A DNA stretch of 64,000 nt from Plantago major (lineage: Eukaryota; Streptophyta; Magnoliopsida; Lamiales; Plantaginaceae), in NCBI GenBank assembly GCA_026545765.1, contig JAIFAC010000170.1, positions 91,960 to 155,959 on the forward strand, read 5' to 3'. The position numbers were made by a program, and so were the translations under genes. Within the stretch, counting starts at the first letter, position 1. Every line of letters begins with the position of its first letter. Positions 44,648 to 56,785 of this stretch are shown here, piece after piece. The notes under the pieces are model-generated. The model had not been told where the DNA came from. It ran no database searches and saw only the letters and a program-made list of their open reading frames with translations.

Positions 44648-45965
44648 ATGTCCAATTCATCATCTGATGATGAAAGCTTGCTTGGTTCTTCTTCATCCAA
44701 TCCTTTCGCACAAATCCAAACCATGATAATGCAAAATGTACCAAATATGATCCAACAATTCCAGCAACATCAACAACCGGACGAGCCACGACGGCCTAAG
44801 AAGAAGCGTGCTTACATTGACAGAAGTCGAGAAGAGCGTGGCAAACAATTGGAGGAAGACTACTTCGGGGTTAACCCACCATATGCAGATAAATTTCGAC
44901 GGAGATTCAGAATGGAGAGGTCGTTGTTCGAACGGGTGATTGCCGTGTAGTGCGTCAAGATGATTACTTTGTGTGCAAGCCAGATGGTCTTGGCCGACCG
45001 GGGTTAACCACACTACAAAAATGTACCGCAGTCATTCGTATGCTAGCTTATGGGGCTTCTGCTGACTCGGTTGACGAGTATTGCCGACTTGGTGAAAGCA
45101 CGGCCCTCAAGTGTCTTTCGCATTTTTGTGATGCTGTGGTGGCTGAGTTTGGTCCAACATATATGCGGAGGGCCAATGAGGTCGATGCTCGAAGGATTCT
45201 GGCAATCAACGCTGCAAGAGGATTTGTGGGCATGCTTGGGAGTATCGATTGTATGCACTGGACATGGAAGAACTGTCCCAAGGTGTGGCACGGTCAATTT
45301 CAAGGCAGAAGCAAAAAGCCTACCCTTGTTTTAGAAGCAGTAGCATCCCAAGATACTTGGATATGGCATTCATTCTTCGGGATTTCCGGAAAATACAATG
45401 ACTTGTCGATCGTGCAACGTTCACCGGTTCGACGATCTCCGAACGCACGGCACCTCGATTAACTTTGAGGTCAATGGCCATCAAGACAACATGCCTTACT
45501 ACCTAACCGATGGCATCTACCCAAATTGGCTACATTTGTTCTGCCATCCCGAATCCGGTAACGCACAAAGAAGCCAAATTCTCTGAGCGTCAGGAGTCTT
45601 GCCGGAAAGATGTGGAACGTGCTTTCGGAGTACTGCAAGCACGATTTGCAATTGTACGAAATCCCGCCCTTGCACACAACAGGGAGACACTCAAAAAGAC
45701 TATGGATTGCTGCATCACACTCCACAACATGATAGTTGAGGATGAGCGCCACAAATACCTAAATTATGACAAGGAAATCAAAGAGTTCGAACAAGATACC
45801 CGTGAGAAAGTACCCCATGTGATTGACGGAGTTCGTATCCGACGAGCACAATCAACAATAAACTCTATCCCGGAATACATGAACTTTTCACGGCAAATGC
45901 ACAGTAGATGCACGCATGAAGAACTCCAAAGGGACTTGATGGAACATATTTGGAGAATGCGTTGA
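44648..45965 (+). pseudogene. PIF/Harbinger DDE transposase
   Basis: Start ATG 44648 (MSNSSSDDESLLGSSSSNP). It shows the DNA-binding/helical part (REERGKQLEEDYFG), TTLQKCTAVIRMLAYGASAD, first Asp in GSIDCMHW, second in YYLTDGIYPNW and Glu in DVERAFGVLQARFAI, ending ELQRDLMEHIWRMR at 45965. All three catalytic acids are present. Three shifts of one base break the frame, near 44950 (after RVIAV), 45425 (VQRSPV) and 45530. They look recent because the protein is otherwise well conserved. Confidence 0.88.
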
Positions 45966-46291
45966 CCGTGGAGCTTGAGCTTGACAAATCGTGTAGTGTA
46001 TGTTTGTTTGTTTAATGCATTCGTGTGTTGTGTGTTTGTTGCATTTCCATTTAGTTTTTAAATTCTCGGGTTTGTTGTAATATATTCTTGCCTAATAAAT
46101 TATAAAACGAGTTTAAAAATGCAATTTTACTAATTTCAACTTCTAAACGCCTTACAATATGTTAAATATGTAAAAAAAAAATTGAAATTCCGATTTGCCC
46201 GTGACGCGTCACCCAATGCAGCAAAATCTCGTCACGGATCTCGTCACAGGCCGGTGACGCGTCACCGAGCCGTCACCCAATGCGGGTAGTC

Positions 46292-47188
46292 TTAGTGTGA
46301 CAATCATGCCTAAAGACATCCAGCTGGATCGCAGGATCAGGGGTGAATGTACGTGCTTAGTCTTGAATGTGTAGTTCTGATTTTGGTTGTGGAGTGTCTC
46401 ATTTTTGTGTCAGTTGAACTATGCAAAACTGGCACTTGAATAAGACACTTGATATACTTTTGAACGAAACTGATTTTGGTTAATTTTAAGAATCCCATTA
46501 TTGAAGTGCTTGGTGAATTTGCCGATGAACTGGAGTGTTGAAGAGTTGAGGAGCTTTCTCAGAGAACATGTTGGTTTCCCCTTTAATTTGCTATAAATGT
46601 GTGGCTTCAGATTCTTTGAATAAATGAAAATTGTGACATATATATTTAAATGATAATGTGTTGTAGAATATTTAGTCTGTGAGAATCATTTTGGAGCAGC
46701 TCTCATTCTCTTTGCTGTAAGAAGCCATCTCACTTTTGAGCAGCTCCCAAACTTACATGTAAAGGTCATGCATTTCTGCCCGTAAGAAGCCATCTCTGTT
46801 CCTACATGTTTAATTTTGCATTTCAGCTCCCATTCTCTTGCTCTTCTAGAGCAGTTTTCTAAATATTGAGTTTCCTCACTCCCTCTCATTTTGCTGCAAA
46901 ATCTGTTTCAACACAAACATTTAAGACTCAAGGTGCGTTTTAGCATTAGCATGGCGTGCCTTTTTGAATATGTGGTTTGTGTTAAACTTTTTCATTCTCT
47001 AGATATCCTTTTGATTCACTCAGTACATCTAGATTCCTCTTCTCCAGATCTTGGATTCAGAATTTCTTTATTTTCCGTGGTCTTGATGACCTTTCTGATC
47101 CCTTTTAGTGAGGAAGATCATTGATAAGATCAACCAACATGAATGATTTGAGGAAGTTCTGTGAGAATGGAATCAATTTCTGAAGCGA
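46292..47188. repeat. Duplicated segment, copy A (pair at 63115-64000)
   Basis: Nearly identical to 63115-64000 over about 890 bases with a few point changes and small indels. Together with 42594-42678 it corresponds to 63029-64000. It includes NPIIEVLGEFADELEC (46488-46540), an unrecognised short coding-like stretch after a TTTTAAG splice-like site. Similarity continues to the window's last base, so the duplicated block is larger. Confidence 0.95.
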
Positions 47189-47879
47189 GTACATCATTCA
47201 TATTTATTATTGGTTCAGCGAAAGAATCTCTAAGAAAGATTCTCTTGCGAGGGGAGTTCGAAGCTCATGATGATTTGCAGATGCTAAAATCAGAATGTTG
47301 GAGGAGAAAATAATGCATCGGGTTAACAAATTTCCTTTCCAATGAAGTGCGCATCCAGCACATACAAAGAGAGGCAAATGATCTTGCACACAGGCTGTGT
47401 CACGACTTTGCGGCGGATTCTACAGGTTCAGGTCCTGCCATTTGATTTTACTGAAGCTATGTAGTATGTTTTCATGTCCTATTTCTTAGTTTAAAGCCTG
47501 CTGTTGCGGAATGGTGCGGATATCCTCTTTGCATTTTTGGCTTTTATCCCCTTAATTCATGAATGCCATTTCTTTCTTAAAAAAAAAAAAAATCCATCTC
47601 AATGTAATTTATATATCTAATTCTTAAAATTATATGGCTCTGGAGCATATGTTCCTTCTCATAATGGGTGAGGCACCTTTATGAATATTAAGACAAGGTT
47701 AGAATTTTTGGTCTATTCCGGAAAAGGATTTTTTTTTTTTTGTCTTTCTTCCAGAGAAACAGGGGCGGACTTATGGGGGGTGCGTTTGCCCCCTTAATAT
47801 TTGAAAAAAAAGTTATATGTAATATTTTAAAAATATATAGGATTTCGCACCCCTAACCCCCGAAAAAACCCCATTAATA
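47189..47879. other. Continuation of the H3-linked duplicated region, no gene recognised
   Basis: Some coding-like DNA (47200-47420) but no family recognised. Homopolymer A run 47578-47592 and T run 47729-47741. Confidence 0.35.
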
Positions 47880-48437
47880 TGTCACGGTAAGTTCTCTATC
47901 ACGAGAGAAGAGATCGCCAACAAGCACAAACAGAGAGAAACAGTTACCTTGAGAGAGAAATAAGATTCACGGAGGAATCGAGAGCAACTGTTTACTCTAA
48001 TCAATACTTGTGTTACAAATTCAGCTACAATGGCTATTTATATGAATTACAAAGAGGGAAGCATGAAAACGTTCGGGAGCCGTAGGATGGTTAGACACGC
48101 GTCTTAATCTCCTATACTTGGCCCTTATGCTTTAGTGTCGCACTCCAACTGCCGCTCCAAGCGTCTAGAACACAAAACAACTTAAGATCGATGGCTTCTC
48201 CATGACATTGCCCGCTCCTCTTGAGGCTTGTCCCCAAGCCTCCATATATGTGAAAGCATTGATGAGCTTATACTAATCATCCCAAGTAGCCTCATATTGT
48301 GGCAAAGAGACCATTGTACCAGAACTTCAGTAACAGTTGTGTTGTTCCTCTTAACCATCCTTCTACCCGGTAGAGCCAATGGTTGTCGTACTACATGCTC
48401 TTCTTCATCCATAGGAGGTAACTTACAAACTGCTAAT
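47880..48437 (-). mobile_element. 3' end of a Ty3/gypsy element: chromodomain fragment and LTR
   Basis: The LTR 47880-48179 has edges TGTCACGG and ..AAAACA (TG..CA) and a minus-strand TATA box TATAAATA at 48035-48042. To its right the minus frame 48412-48182 reads PLALPGRRMVKRNNTTVTEV then LVQW, then in a shifted sense a C-terminal tail, typical of the chromodomain end of plant gypsy pol. Only the last part of pol remains, so the element was truncated on the GDSL-2 side. Confidence 0.75.
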
Positions 48438-48454
48438 TAATGGCACAGAAGTAT

Positions 48455-48845
48455 CAACATGTTTCTTGAGAATGTTACCCCTCTTGGGCTTAATTTCTCT
48501 AATTTCTCTCTTTACCTCTGCACTTTGTGTTACCACTCTTGGGCTCAAAACCAAAGGAATGTTCATCTTTGGAGCTTCTATGGAAGACAATGGAAACAAC
48601 AATTTCCTCATGAATGCCATACTCACAGCCAATTATCCTCCTTACGGGATGCACTTTCCTCTTGGTCCTACAGGATGGTTTTGTAATGGAAAAACTGTCA
48701 CTGGCATATTGGCAGAAAAGTTGATGATTCCAGACTTCATTCCACCATTCAATGATCCTTCAACCCATGGGAGCAAAATCTGAATGGTGTTTGCTATGCT
48801 TCCGCCGGTTCTGGAATTCTTAACGATACCGGTTTTTCTATAGTT
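48455..48845 (+). pseudogene. GDSL esterase/lipase pseudogene fragment (GDSL-2)
   Basis: Exon 1 only: hydrophobic leader, then LGLKTKGMFIFGASMEDNGNNNFL, LTANYPPYGMHFPLGPTGW, NGKTVTGILAEKLMIPDFIP. One base is missing at 48780 (AAAATCTGAATGG against AGAATCGTGAATGG in GDSL-1), giving a stop. It ends at the same splice donor (TTGTAAGAACATG) and about 55 bases of the intron as GDSL-1, then meets CACTA-3. The 5' side is cut near the gypsy remnant. It shows the pre-insertion sequence of the MULE site in GDSL-1. Confidence 0.88.
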
Positions 48846-48934
48846 GTAAGAACATGCAATTCTTTAAAGATCATTTCATTATGTTTATTAATTCTTCACT
48901 AACTACAAAAAAAAAAAAAAAAAAAAAAACAGTT

Positions 48935-49600
48935 TCCGGTGATGAAATATTTTATCACATAATGGTAAAGTTTTGTCACAATAGAGAACTAGTGACAAAT
49001 AAATTTGTCACTACGTTGTCACCTATTCCCCCTCATAAAAGACTTTTTGTGATAAAATACTAGTTCGTCACAATAGCTATATCTACCGTGACAAAGTTAT
49101 TTTGCCACAATAACTCTATTTTCATCATAAAAGCCATTTTCGGCAACAAAAAAAATCATCACTATTGATCCATTTTCTCACAATAGGGTAGCACATTTGT
49201 GACTAGATTTCATCACGAAAGACTGGAACATTTGTGACGACATTTCATCACGAAAGACTTAAACATTTGTGATGACATTTCATCACCATATAGACTGGAA
49301 CATTTGTGACCAAATTTCATCACAGAACCGTGCATCATTTTTCTTCACACAAGTCGACTTTTTGATGCGCCAAAGTTCACCACATATGTTCAATTTTCGT
49401 CACATAAGACTTCAGAATTGTGACAAAGTATCATCACGATATGATTTGGTAGTGACGAATTTTTTTCACAAAAATAAATTATTCTTTCATCACTAAAATT
49501 GTTTTTAGCCAAATAAAATTCATCACAAATTGTATTTTCATCACCAAAAAAACCGACATTGTGACAAAATGGCATCACATATAGCGTATAGTACAATTTT
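48935..49600. repeat. CACTA-3 subterminal repeat array
   Basis: More than 15 copies of TTTGTGAC / CATCACGA / GTCACAA words in both orientations. A direct tandem of CATTTGTGACGACATTTCAT-type units of 35-37 bases starts at 49194, 49229, 49264 and 49301. An A run of about 23 bases (48907-48929) precedes the array. Confidence 0.85.
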
Positions 49601-50253
49601 ATAACCATCAATTTTTCATAAAATTAAATAGTACAAAACTAAAAAATAATCAAAATACAAACAAGAAGCATTGAAATGATAATAATTGTCAAATAAATCA
49701 GAATTGATAGACTAATTGAGTTTGCAAAATAAGATAAGAATTAATAAGTACGAAAACTTGTCCAACACCAACTTTCACATAAAATTCTAAATATAATGAT
49801 AACAAACTAGATGCTCCTCTTAAATTATACGCCATTCCATGCTCCATCCCTCTAAGTTTCTCCTGCCTCATCGAGATCACCATATGTATAAGAGGGGAAA
49901 AAAATTCAACACTTCAACATACATATATGACATGAACACATAATGCTAAATTGGTTTAGGTTAAATTAGTTTGTCCCGACTCATCCAACACATCATCAGT
50001 ACAAAATAACAAATCCAACATTCAACAACCTATTTGTACACATAACACCAAACTGGTTTGTTTATCATTTACATAAGAAAACAATATAAGGAAAACATGC
50101 CGGATATTTTTAGGCAAGAAATACATAAACACTAAAAAAAACAAATAAGAAAACTTAACACATACCGGTAATCAATTCAGCAATACCAGGCAGCTTTTCC
50201 AGAATCTTCTCCCACTTCAACATTTGAGTTTTCATGAAGTTCACACTATTTCC

Positions 50254-53200
50254 TTATTCCTCACATTTATTAGTTAGATAAAGTATCTTTTCATTGGCTT
50301 TATCCAACTCAGATAATTTCTCCTTGATGTCAATTCCAACAGTCATGTTTGATGTAATTCCACGAGATGCTTGCAATCCATGCCCCATCCCCTTGATATA
50401 CCCGGACTTGTGACCAAGTGTTGCCTTTACAATTTGAGACTCAGAAATTGGCTCTTCGTCATTTTCTGTACCTTTGTTTCGCATATCAACCAACTCCTCC
50501 TGCATTTATTTAACACATCAACTAATGAAACGTGTAAAATTAGGTAGCTATAGAACAAATTAGAGTCTGCTTACATATTTTAACTTTGCAGCAGGACTCA
50601 CGAAGTCACCTCCTTTTTTGCTCCGAGTCAATTTGAAGAACTCAATCTCACTTTTCTCTTTCTTCAAGTGAAAATACAAAATGATTCAGTTGGAAAAGAA
50701 GACAATAATGAAACCGATGCATGCAAGCTAACTAGCATAATGTTATGCTTACATCTAAATTGACTCGAAAAGAAAACAAGAAATATATACATTGATATTT
50801 TTTTCAGAAAAAGCTCAAAATGTTACAAGCATAAATATTTGGACATTACTAGATATTATGAAATGACTTGAAATTGAGAATTCTAGAAATGTACCATATT
50901 TTTGAATCTGGGAAGAAAAGGGGTTCTTCCAGTGGTTTGTTCGAATAGCATTTTACCTCGATTCTGAATGTTGATACTTGATCTTTTCTACAAATACCAC
51001 AAATGTTGACTAAAAATATGTTAAAGAGTGATTTGTTCCGAATATCCATCACCCACTTATATGCAAAATACTAATAGATCATCATAAAAGCAATTTACAT
51101 CACAATCTCACATGCAAATTACCTCAGACTCACATTCAAGACTAGATAATATGTTTAGTTAGAGTGGTATGGAGTATCAAAATTATTTAATTAGTTTTAC
51201 CTCTCGCATACCATTTATCCACATTTTCGATAAATAACATACTACAAAACCCAAAAGTCACTAACAATAGCATGAGCTATAATGTAATGAAAATAAGAGT
51301 TAAACATTATTCGAAAGTTAACAAAATGCAAAACCAAAGAACTAACTTAATGGAGAAGCGTGATACAATTCTCGATTCACTAGAGCAAAATTTCATCCAC
51401 GGATTTGTTCTAACTTCCAAAACATGCATTATCGAGACAAAATCGAAGTAATAATAAATATAAACCATTTTACCGAATTTGAAGATAATGACCTGGTATT
51501 TTTCATCTTCAATGAAGTCACATGCCAATTGCCACTTCTCTAGAGTAACATCATTTCTAGGAGAGACACTCCTTGGACTAATGCCTTTAGCTTTTATGGA
51601 TTTGTATGTATTATGCAAAACATACCCCCACCTTGTATATGTGGTTTGAAACTTAAGTTCAATGATTTGTTGAACACGTAGAGTCTCTTGATCTTCAATA
51701 TCAAACAAGTGCTGCAAATATATTTAATGTTTTTGTCAAGTACAATCATTGAACTCATGTACTAAAGGCAATTGAAATCCAATCTGAATAAAAAAAAAAG
51801 TAGTTTGAAATATTAACAAAATATGAACTTTACTTACACCAAGCCTAGCATAGCAAAAGTCTTTGCTAAAAGCCGAAACATCCTCCCAACCATTAACTTC
51901 TTTTCCAATATCAGCATGCACCCTCACTATGACTCCAATTGCAGAGCTAAATTGTTCATCATTATTCATGGACACAGCTTCTCCAGGTAAAAATAATATC
52001 TTCAACTTCCCATGCTAGATAGCACCACAGAATAATATAATACAAAGTTCAGGTTCCAAAATAGTTATTTATTAATAATATAATTAGTAGCAACTTACCT
52101 TTTCAACAAGTTTCTCCAATGATTCACCCCGGGCCACACCACGAACTGCCCTCTTTAACTCTAACAAATAAAATAATTTAATACAAACAAATAAAACAAT
52201 CCAAACTGATAATCATAACATATAGTGTGTGAAAGGCATTCAAATGTACTCACTTGGAGCTACAGAAATCTTTGGATCTACAGTGGTATTTCGTGCTGGA
52301 GCTACATTGAAGTTTGGAGCTTCAGTGCTAGTGATCTTTGGAGTTGGAGCTTCAGATTCTACAACTGTTGGAGTTTCAATGATATTAGGTAAAGCTTCAT
52401 GTTCTGTAATTGTCAACGTAGCTCTACGAGCAGTAGTTGTAGAACTAGAAGACGAGTTCTGTAGTTTCTCTATACCATTTAAAGAAAAATTGAACTCAAA
52501 TGTCTATGGAAAGTAGCTAGTCAACAAGTTGAATACAAAAACTACAAGCATAGGAAACAAAATTATGTAAATGTTTATGTTTAAAGCAAGTTTACCCGTA
52601 CCCAACAAAAGTGACCAGCGGAGAGATTCTGCCTCTTCATCTACCAAAAGTAAAGCCGAAATCATAAGTTTAAACTCATATCTTACAAATTAATTCAAAG
52701 GTAAGGATACGAACCTATACATGTGATATCTTTACTTGTAGAACCTCCTTGTTCATGCAAGTTTGATGTTGAATCTTTAGAGTTACTACTTGAGCCTCCC
52801 TATCCGTTCAAATTCATTGCTAGTTCTTTTGTTTGATGAGGGTCTAAACTAAAACGGCAAAAAGGCATAATTGGTCCTAAAGTTTAGAGGGAATGGCGTG
52901 CGCAGTTCAACATTTGTCCACTCCGGCAACTATAGTCCCGTTGTTTTAAATTTCTGGCTTCAACGATCCTTTTTGCCAAAAATTGCAGTTTGACCTCGTT
53001 ATTGGATGCTGTCTCATGGAGTCGATATTTTGACCAACACATGTTTTCATACCCCGTATAAAAAGTCTAAAATAAAATTAAAAACCAAAAAATTAAAAGA
53101 AAATAAAATAAAATAAAACAAAATTATTAAAAAGTATCTGCACCACACTTGCATCCTTCTCGGACACGGTTACACACCTTCTGATCCATCAAAGTGTCTG

Positions 53201-54307
53201 CACCATCCATTCAAATTGATTCAAACCCAATTTTTCCAATCAAATTAGGGCACAATTCTAATTAATTAGCCTGATCTATAAAACAATTAAATGAAATCGG
53301 AGAATAAGCATACGTGACTTTGGGAGTAAGGCCGAGAACAGAGCTGACTGAAACGGTGGCGGAAGCCTCAGAGAGCTCAGATCAGGGTACATCTAGCACC
53401 TGCAAATCATCATCAATTCACATCCTGGGCTAAAGGAGAAGATGAGAGAGCTACCACTTTATACGATCAGCACAGGAGATTGGCCAAGGAGCCTAGGTTT
53501 TCGATTCACCCGAGTGTCGATCTTCTCGGTTCAGCTAGGAAAGGTGAGAGGACATGACAACGTAGGATAATGGGTAATGTGATGAGGGAGATAAAGGATC
53601 TTGATTATCGTGAGAATGTGGAGGTTTTCGATCCGGTTGTGAGGAGGCTGCTTCCGGTTGAGGATGTTGTGGAGACAGAGAGGGTACATAGGGATGGTGG
53701 TAGTCAATGGCCTTTTTCTTAATTTCGTTTTTTAATAATTTCGTTTTATTTTTAATTTTATTTTCTATTTTATTTTTCATTTTTATTTTAATTTTTTGTT
53801 TTTTAATTTTATTTTAGACTTTTTTTATTCCTGGTAATGGCGAAATTTTACGTTATTCAAAATCAACGCTCGATCACTGGCAATACGATGGTCAAGAATA
53901 ATTTGGCAAAAAAATTGTTGAAGCTTTAAATTTAAAACAATCTGACTATAGTTGAAATGAACAACGTTCAATCATGACGCCATACCCCCTAAACTTTAGG
54001 ATCAATTATGCCTTTTTGCCAAACTAAAACATCGTTTCTTTCCACCAGACCCTTAAAATAAGACATAGTATGTTAATGAAATAAAATGAATTTAATATAG
54101 AAACAAGATTCAATTAATAAATTTTGTACCGTTTGAAATCTTGCCAACATAATCCTCTTTTTCATCTAGCACACGTGATGCTGACACCGGAGCAGATGCT
54201 CTAGTGATTCGTTTGGACAAAGTTTTGCTTGAATTTTGACATTCTTCACCCAATAAACGTCTAATCCTCTTTGACCCGGTAATACCTGGGCCGGACATCT
54301 GCACCAT
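50254..54307 (-). CDS. TNP1-like (Ptta/En/Spm, Transposase_24) protein, multi-exon
   Basis: Minus strand. Exon 1 starts at ATG 54307 (MVQMSGPGITGSKRIRRLLG) and ends near 54134. Further open exons: about 52797-52714 (GGSSSNSKDSTSNLHEQGG), 52640-52590, 52505-52250 (VVESEAPTPKITSTEAPNF), 52160-52100, 52015-51840 (HGKLKILFLPGEAVSMNN, SSAIGVIVRVHADIGKEV), 51715-51480 (KFQTTYTRWGYVLHNTYK), 50990-50885 (INIQNRGKMLFEQTTGRT), 50665-50580 and 50510-50254 (SQIVKATLGHKSGYIKGMG, coiled coil KEKLSELDKANEKILYL). The order matches Transposase_24 proteins, which bind CACTA subterminal repeats. Nearly every exon is open with fair splice sites. A 1.2-kb MULE sits in intron 1. The stop at 50254 may be premature, since similar coding continues past it. 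Confidence 0.65.
52856..54020. mobile_element. Mutator-like element with perfect 10-bp target duplication
   Basis: Inverted ends GGCAAAAAGGCATAATTGG (52856) and the near-perfect inverse ending 54020. Similarity between the arms extends for about 250 bases to shared AAAATAAAATTAAAAA tracts. AAACTAAAAC stands on both sides (52846-52855 and 54021-54030). The interior 53290-53710 is GC-richer and coding-like on the plus strand (RRLAKEPRFSIHPSVDLLG; NVMREIKDLDYRENVEVFDP), a probable captured host fragment as in Pack-MULEs. I do not recognise the donor gene. No transposase. Confidence 0.9.
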
Positions 54308-55753
54308 AATGTGAAATGCATTGTTAAATTATTTTGATAGGTTGTTGTTGCCTCAAAAATTAAAAAAAAAAAAAAAGAAAAAAGGAAAAAAGACATGTAT
54401 ATGCTCAAAGAATGCTCACTCTGTTAGGAGGCGTAGGAAAATGATAAGAGCTTCTTAATGTGTACTTGTTTGGTCACATTTACTAATTAGAAGAATATAC
54501 AGTACTACAGTTCATTAGGATATATTTTCTTTTATGGATCAATGGTTTAAAAATCAATGGAAACACGAAAATACAAAAGGACATACGAACACAGTAGTGT
54601 TAATGTAGATGGCTATCAAGAAAATGATTTATAGGCACCTACGGATAGAACAACACTATCAATTAAAGATTAGTGACTTGGAGGATACACAAACCTATTC
54701 TCTAACCAATTAAAAAGTTAAGACGTTGGACCAATACAAACAACACTATCTGCTACAATATAATAATATCACCAATAACATGCTGGATAAATCAAGCAAA
54801 CATCAACATATAGGATACTGTGAAAGTTCTATATTATAAAATATGGGGATGCACTACTCAGCAGTATATATCAGTTGATTGTTGAGCCTGGGGTGTATAA
54901 AAATAAATATAGGTAGTGTAAGTACATACATTCATGTCTTGATTCAAGACAAAAATCAACATAAACTTACATCATAACTCTGAAATGTGGGATACTTAAT
55001 TCATAATTAAAATAGGCAACCTGGCAAATATGAGGTACTCATTAGCAACTTACCCAAATCAATTAAAAATAGATTAGTTTAGACACATTGATGATCAGTT
55101 AGTACTCCTCAACAACTTAGACACATCGGCGATCAGATTCGCCTAAGAAAGGAGGGGCTTCGAGTGGCATAAAAAAAACCAATCAGACAAGATCTTGTCC
55201 AATCTGTTAGAGCTCTAGCTGATATGATCCAACCTTCTTTCCCTGAAATGGGTTGGTGGGAGCGAGAAGTTTGGGAATCCCAATCACTCAGTCAAAAAAA
55301 AAAAAAGACTTCTTCTACAAGTGATTACTACAATAACTAACATAAGGCCCAAGAAACGACCGAGTTTATGCTTTTAAATTTGTTGGGTTTCGAGAGAGAA
55401 GTACAAACGAAGCTCATAATATATTCTTCACCATTCTAGTCCAAACGAATTGTTAAAATCTCAAGGAAATGAAAGAAAAGATGAAAAATTAGATTACCTT
55501 ATACCTGATTTCGTGAAGCAACTTAGGATTTGATGGTGAGATATGAGGTGGATGCGTGGACCAGCTGTATATGAAAAGGTTAAAGGGTTCTTCTTCTTTC
55601 TTTATGTAATTGTGAAGTTTCACTTTAGTTCCAAAATTTTGAGGGTAAAATAATTTGGCACAGTCGGCAAATAAATGTTATTTCCCTCCTTTTCTTATTC
55701 TCTTTATTATAAATATTAACCCCATTGTCCCGAATCTGATCCCACTTATAATG
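54308..55753. other. 5' region of CACTA-3 and flank, no further gene
   Basis: AT-rich. 55090-55309 reads like a retroposon tail: GC-richer DNA with an open plus frame (PSFPEMGWWEREVWESQS) ending in 13 A at 55297-55309. The family is not recognised. Confidence 0.4.
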
Positions 55754-56022
55754 TACTCCACCACATAAAATACCGTCCCAGTTTCATCTTCCCATTTGAC
55801 TTTTTTTGGTCAACGCTTACAAAATTCGTATGCGAATTACTCATAAATAATGTTGGTAAAAGAAATCAAAAATTCATATTATTAAATATACATTTCAGTT
55901 TTTCATTATATATTTTTAAAAAATTTATCAGAGGTATTAAATGTAATTAAATCAAACTCAAAGTTGAACGGTATTGACCAGAAAAAGTCAAATGGGAAGA
56001 AAAAACTGGAACGGAGGGAGTA
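55754..56022. mobile_element. Stowaway MITE
   Basis: TACTCC..CCGTCCCAGTTT..CTTCCCATTTGACTTTTT on the left pairs with AAAAAGTCAAATGGGAAG..AAACTGGAACGGAGGGAGTA on the right, with TA at both edges. The left arm has a small insertion. Confidence 0.85.
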
Positions 56023-56029
56023 TGACATT

Positions 56030-56119
56030 TGAAAGTTTTGAAAAAATTAGTATAAAGTAAGTCTAATGTGATACAGTCTACAAATAAGATCAAAACAAGA
56101 CAGGGAATCATCATCATCA

Positions 56120-56162
<43 letters not shown>

Positions 56163-56576
56163 GGTGGTTATTGTTGTTTCTTTTATTTTTATTTATTATA
56201 ATAATAATAATAATACTTTTGCGAGAGAACGTCTCTCAGAGACCAATTCCACAATACATATTTACGTACAAACATCATATGTTTAACTTCAAACATCGTG
56301 TGTATAATGAACCTGCATTATATATACTTGCATCATATGTGATGTTTGATATGGTCTATCCGACTCATAGTAGTTTATAATAACTATTATTAGACCTAAC
56401 AAATAGTGGCTGATCGACCGGATGGGGTGAGATTATTTTGTAATAATTTATAGCAATTATGATACATAATACGACAATCAACGTGGTTTATGACATTGAA
56501 ATCATTTAAAAGGTCTTTTAAGGTACGATCTACTAGTAAGATAAAAATATGACAGGCAAACGTTATTATTATTATT

Positions 56577-56613
<37 letters not shown>

Positions 56614-56785
56614 TGCCTAACAAATGGTGGCGGGTCGACCATATCGGGTGGGATTATACAATTCACAATATTATATAGTAAGATTATGATACATGATACG
56701 ACAACCAACGTGGTGTATATTTTGAAAAAAAAAAACACTATAAAGTAAGTCTTTTAAATTACGATCCACCAATAAGATAAAAACA

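Larger units (their letters stand above)
42679..46291 (+). mobile_element. PIF/Harbinger transposon
   Basis: The ends are GACGAGTTGCATTGC at 42679 and, inverted at 46291, GACTACCCGCATTGG, flanked by TTA on both sides (42676-42678 and 46292-46294). TTA duplications are the superfamily hallmark. It encodes the usual pair: a Myb/SANT-like accessory protein and a DDE transposase. Both ends carry further short palindromes (CTCCGTCACATAGTGACGGAG at one, GGTGACGCGTCACC at the other). The empty site is seen in the H3 copy B at about 63115. Confidence 0.9.
42594..46380 (+). pseudogene. Histone H3 pseudogene copy A, split by a transposon
   Basis: 42594-42678 encodes [22 protein letters not shown] followed by an in-frame stop where H3 has Lys. 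The continuation VTIMPKDIQLDRRIRGE is at 46296-46350, after a 3.6-kb PIF/Harbinger insertion. The same sequence is contiguous at 63030-63169. Upstream exons are missing here because the copia LTR begins exactly at 42593. Non-functional. Confidence 0.85.
48902..55560 (-). mobile_element. CACTA-3, TNP1-type, right end unresolved
   Basis: The left edge is an ACTACAAAAAAA.. terminus after the GDSL-2 intron fragment. It is followed by a dense array of GTGACGAAATTTCATCAC-type repeats (48935-49600) and a minus-strand TNP1-like gene. A probable 5' non-coding exon with donor CAG|GTATAAGG lies at about 55505-55540 on the minus strand. I could not find a matching terminus or repeat array on the right, so that end may be deleted. 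Confidence 0.6.

Noticed and set aside
49194-49340. Regular 35-37-base repeats resembling a CRISPR array
   Set aside because: The units are continuous tandem repeats without unique spacers, lie in a CACTA subterminal array, and the DNA is plant nuclear.
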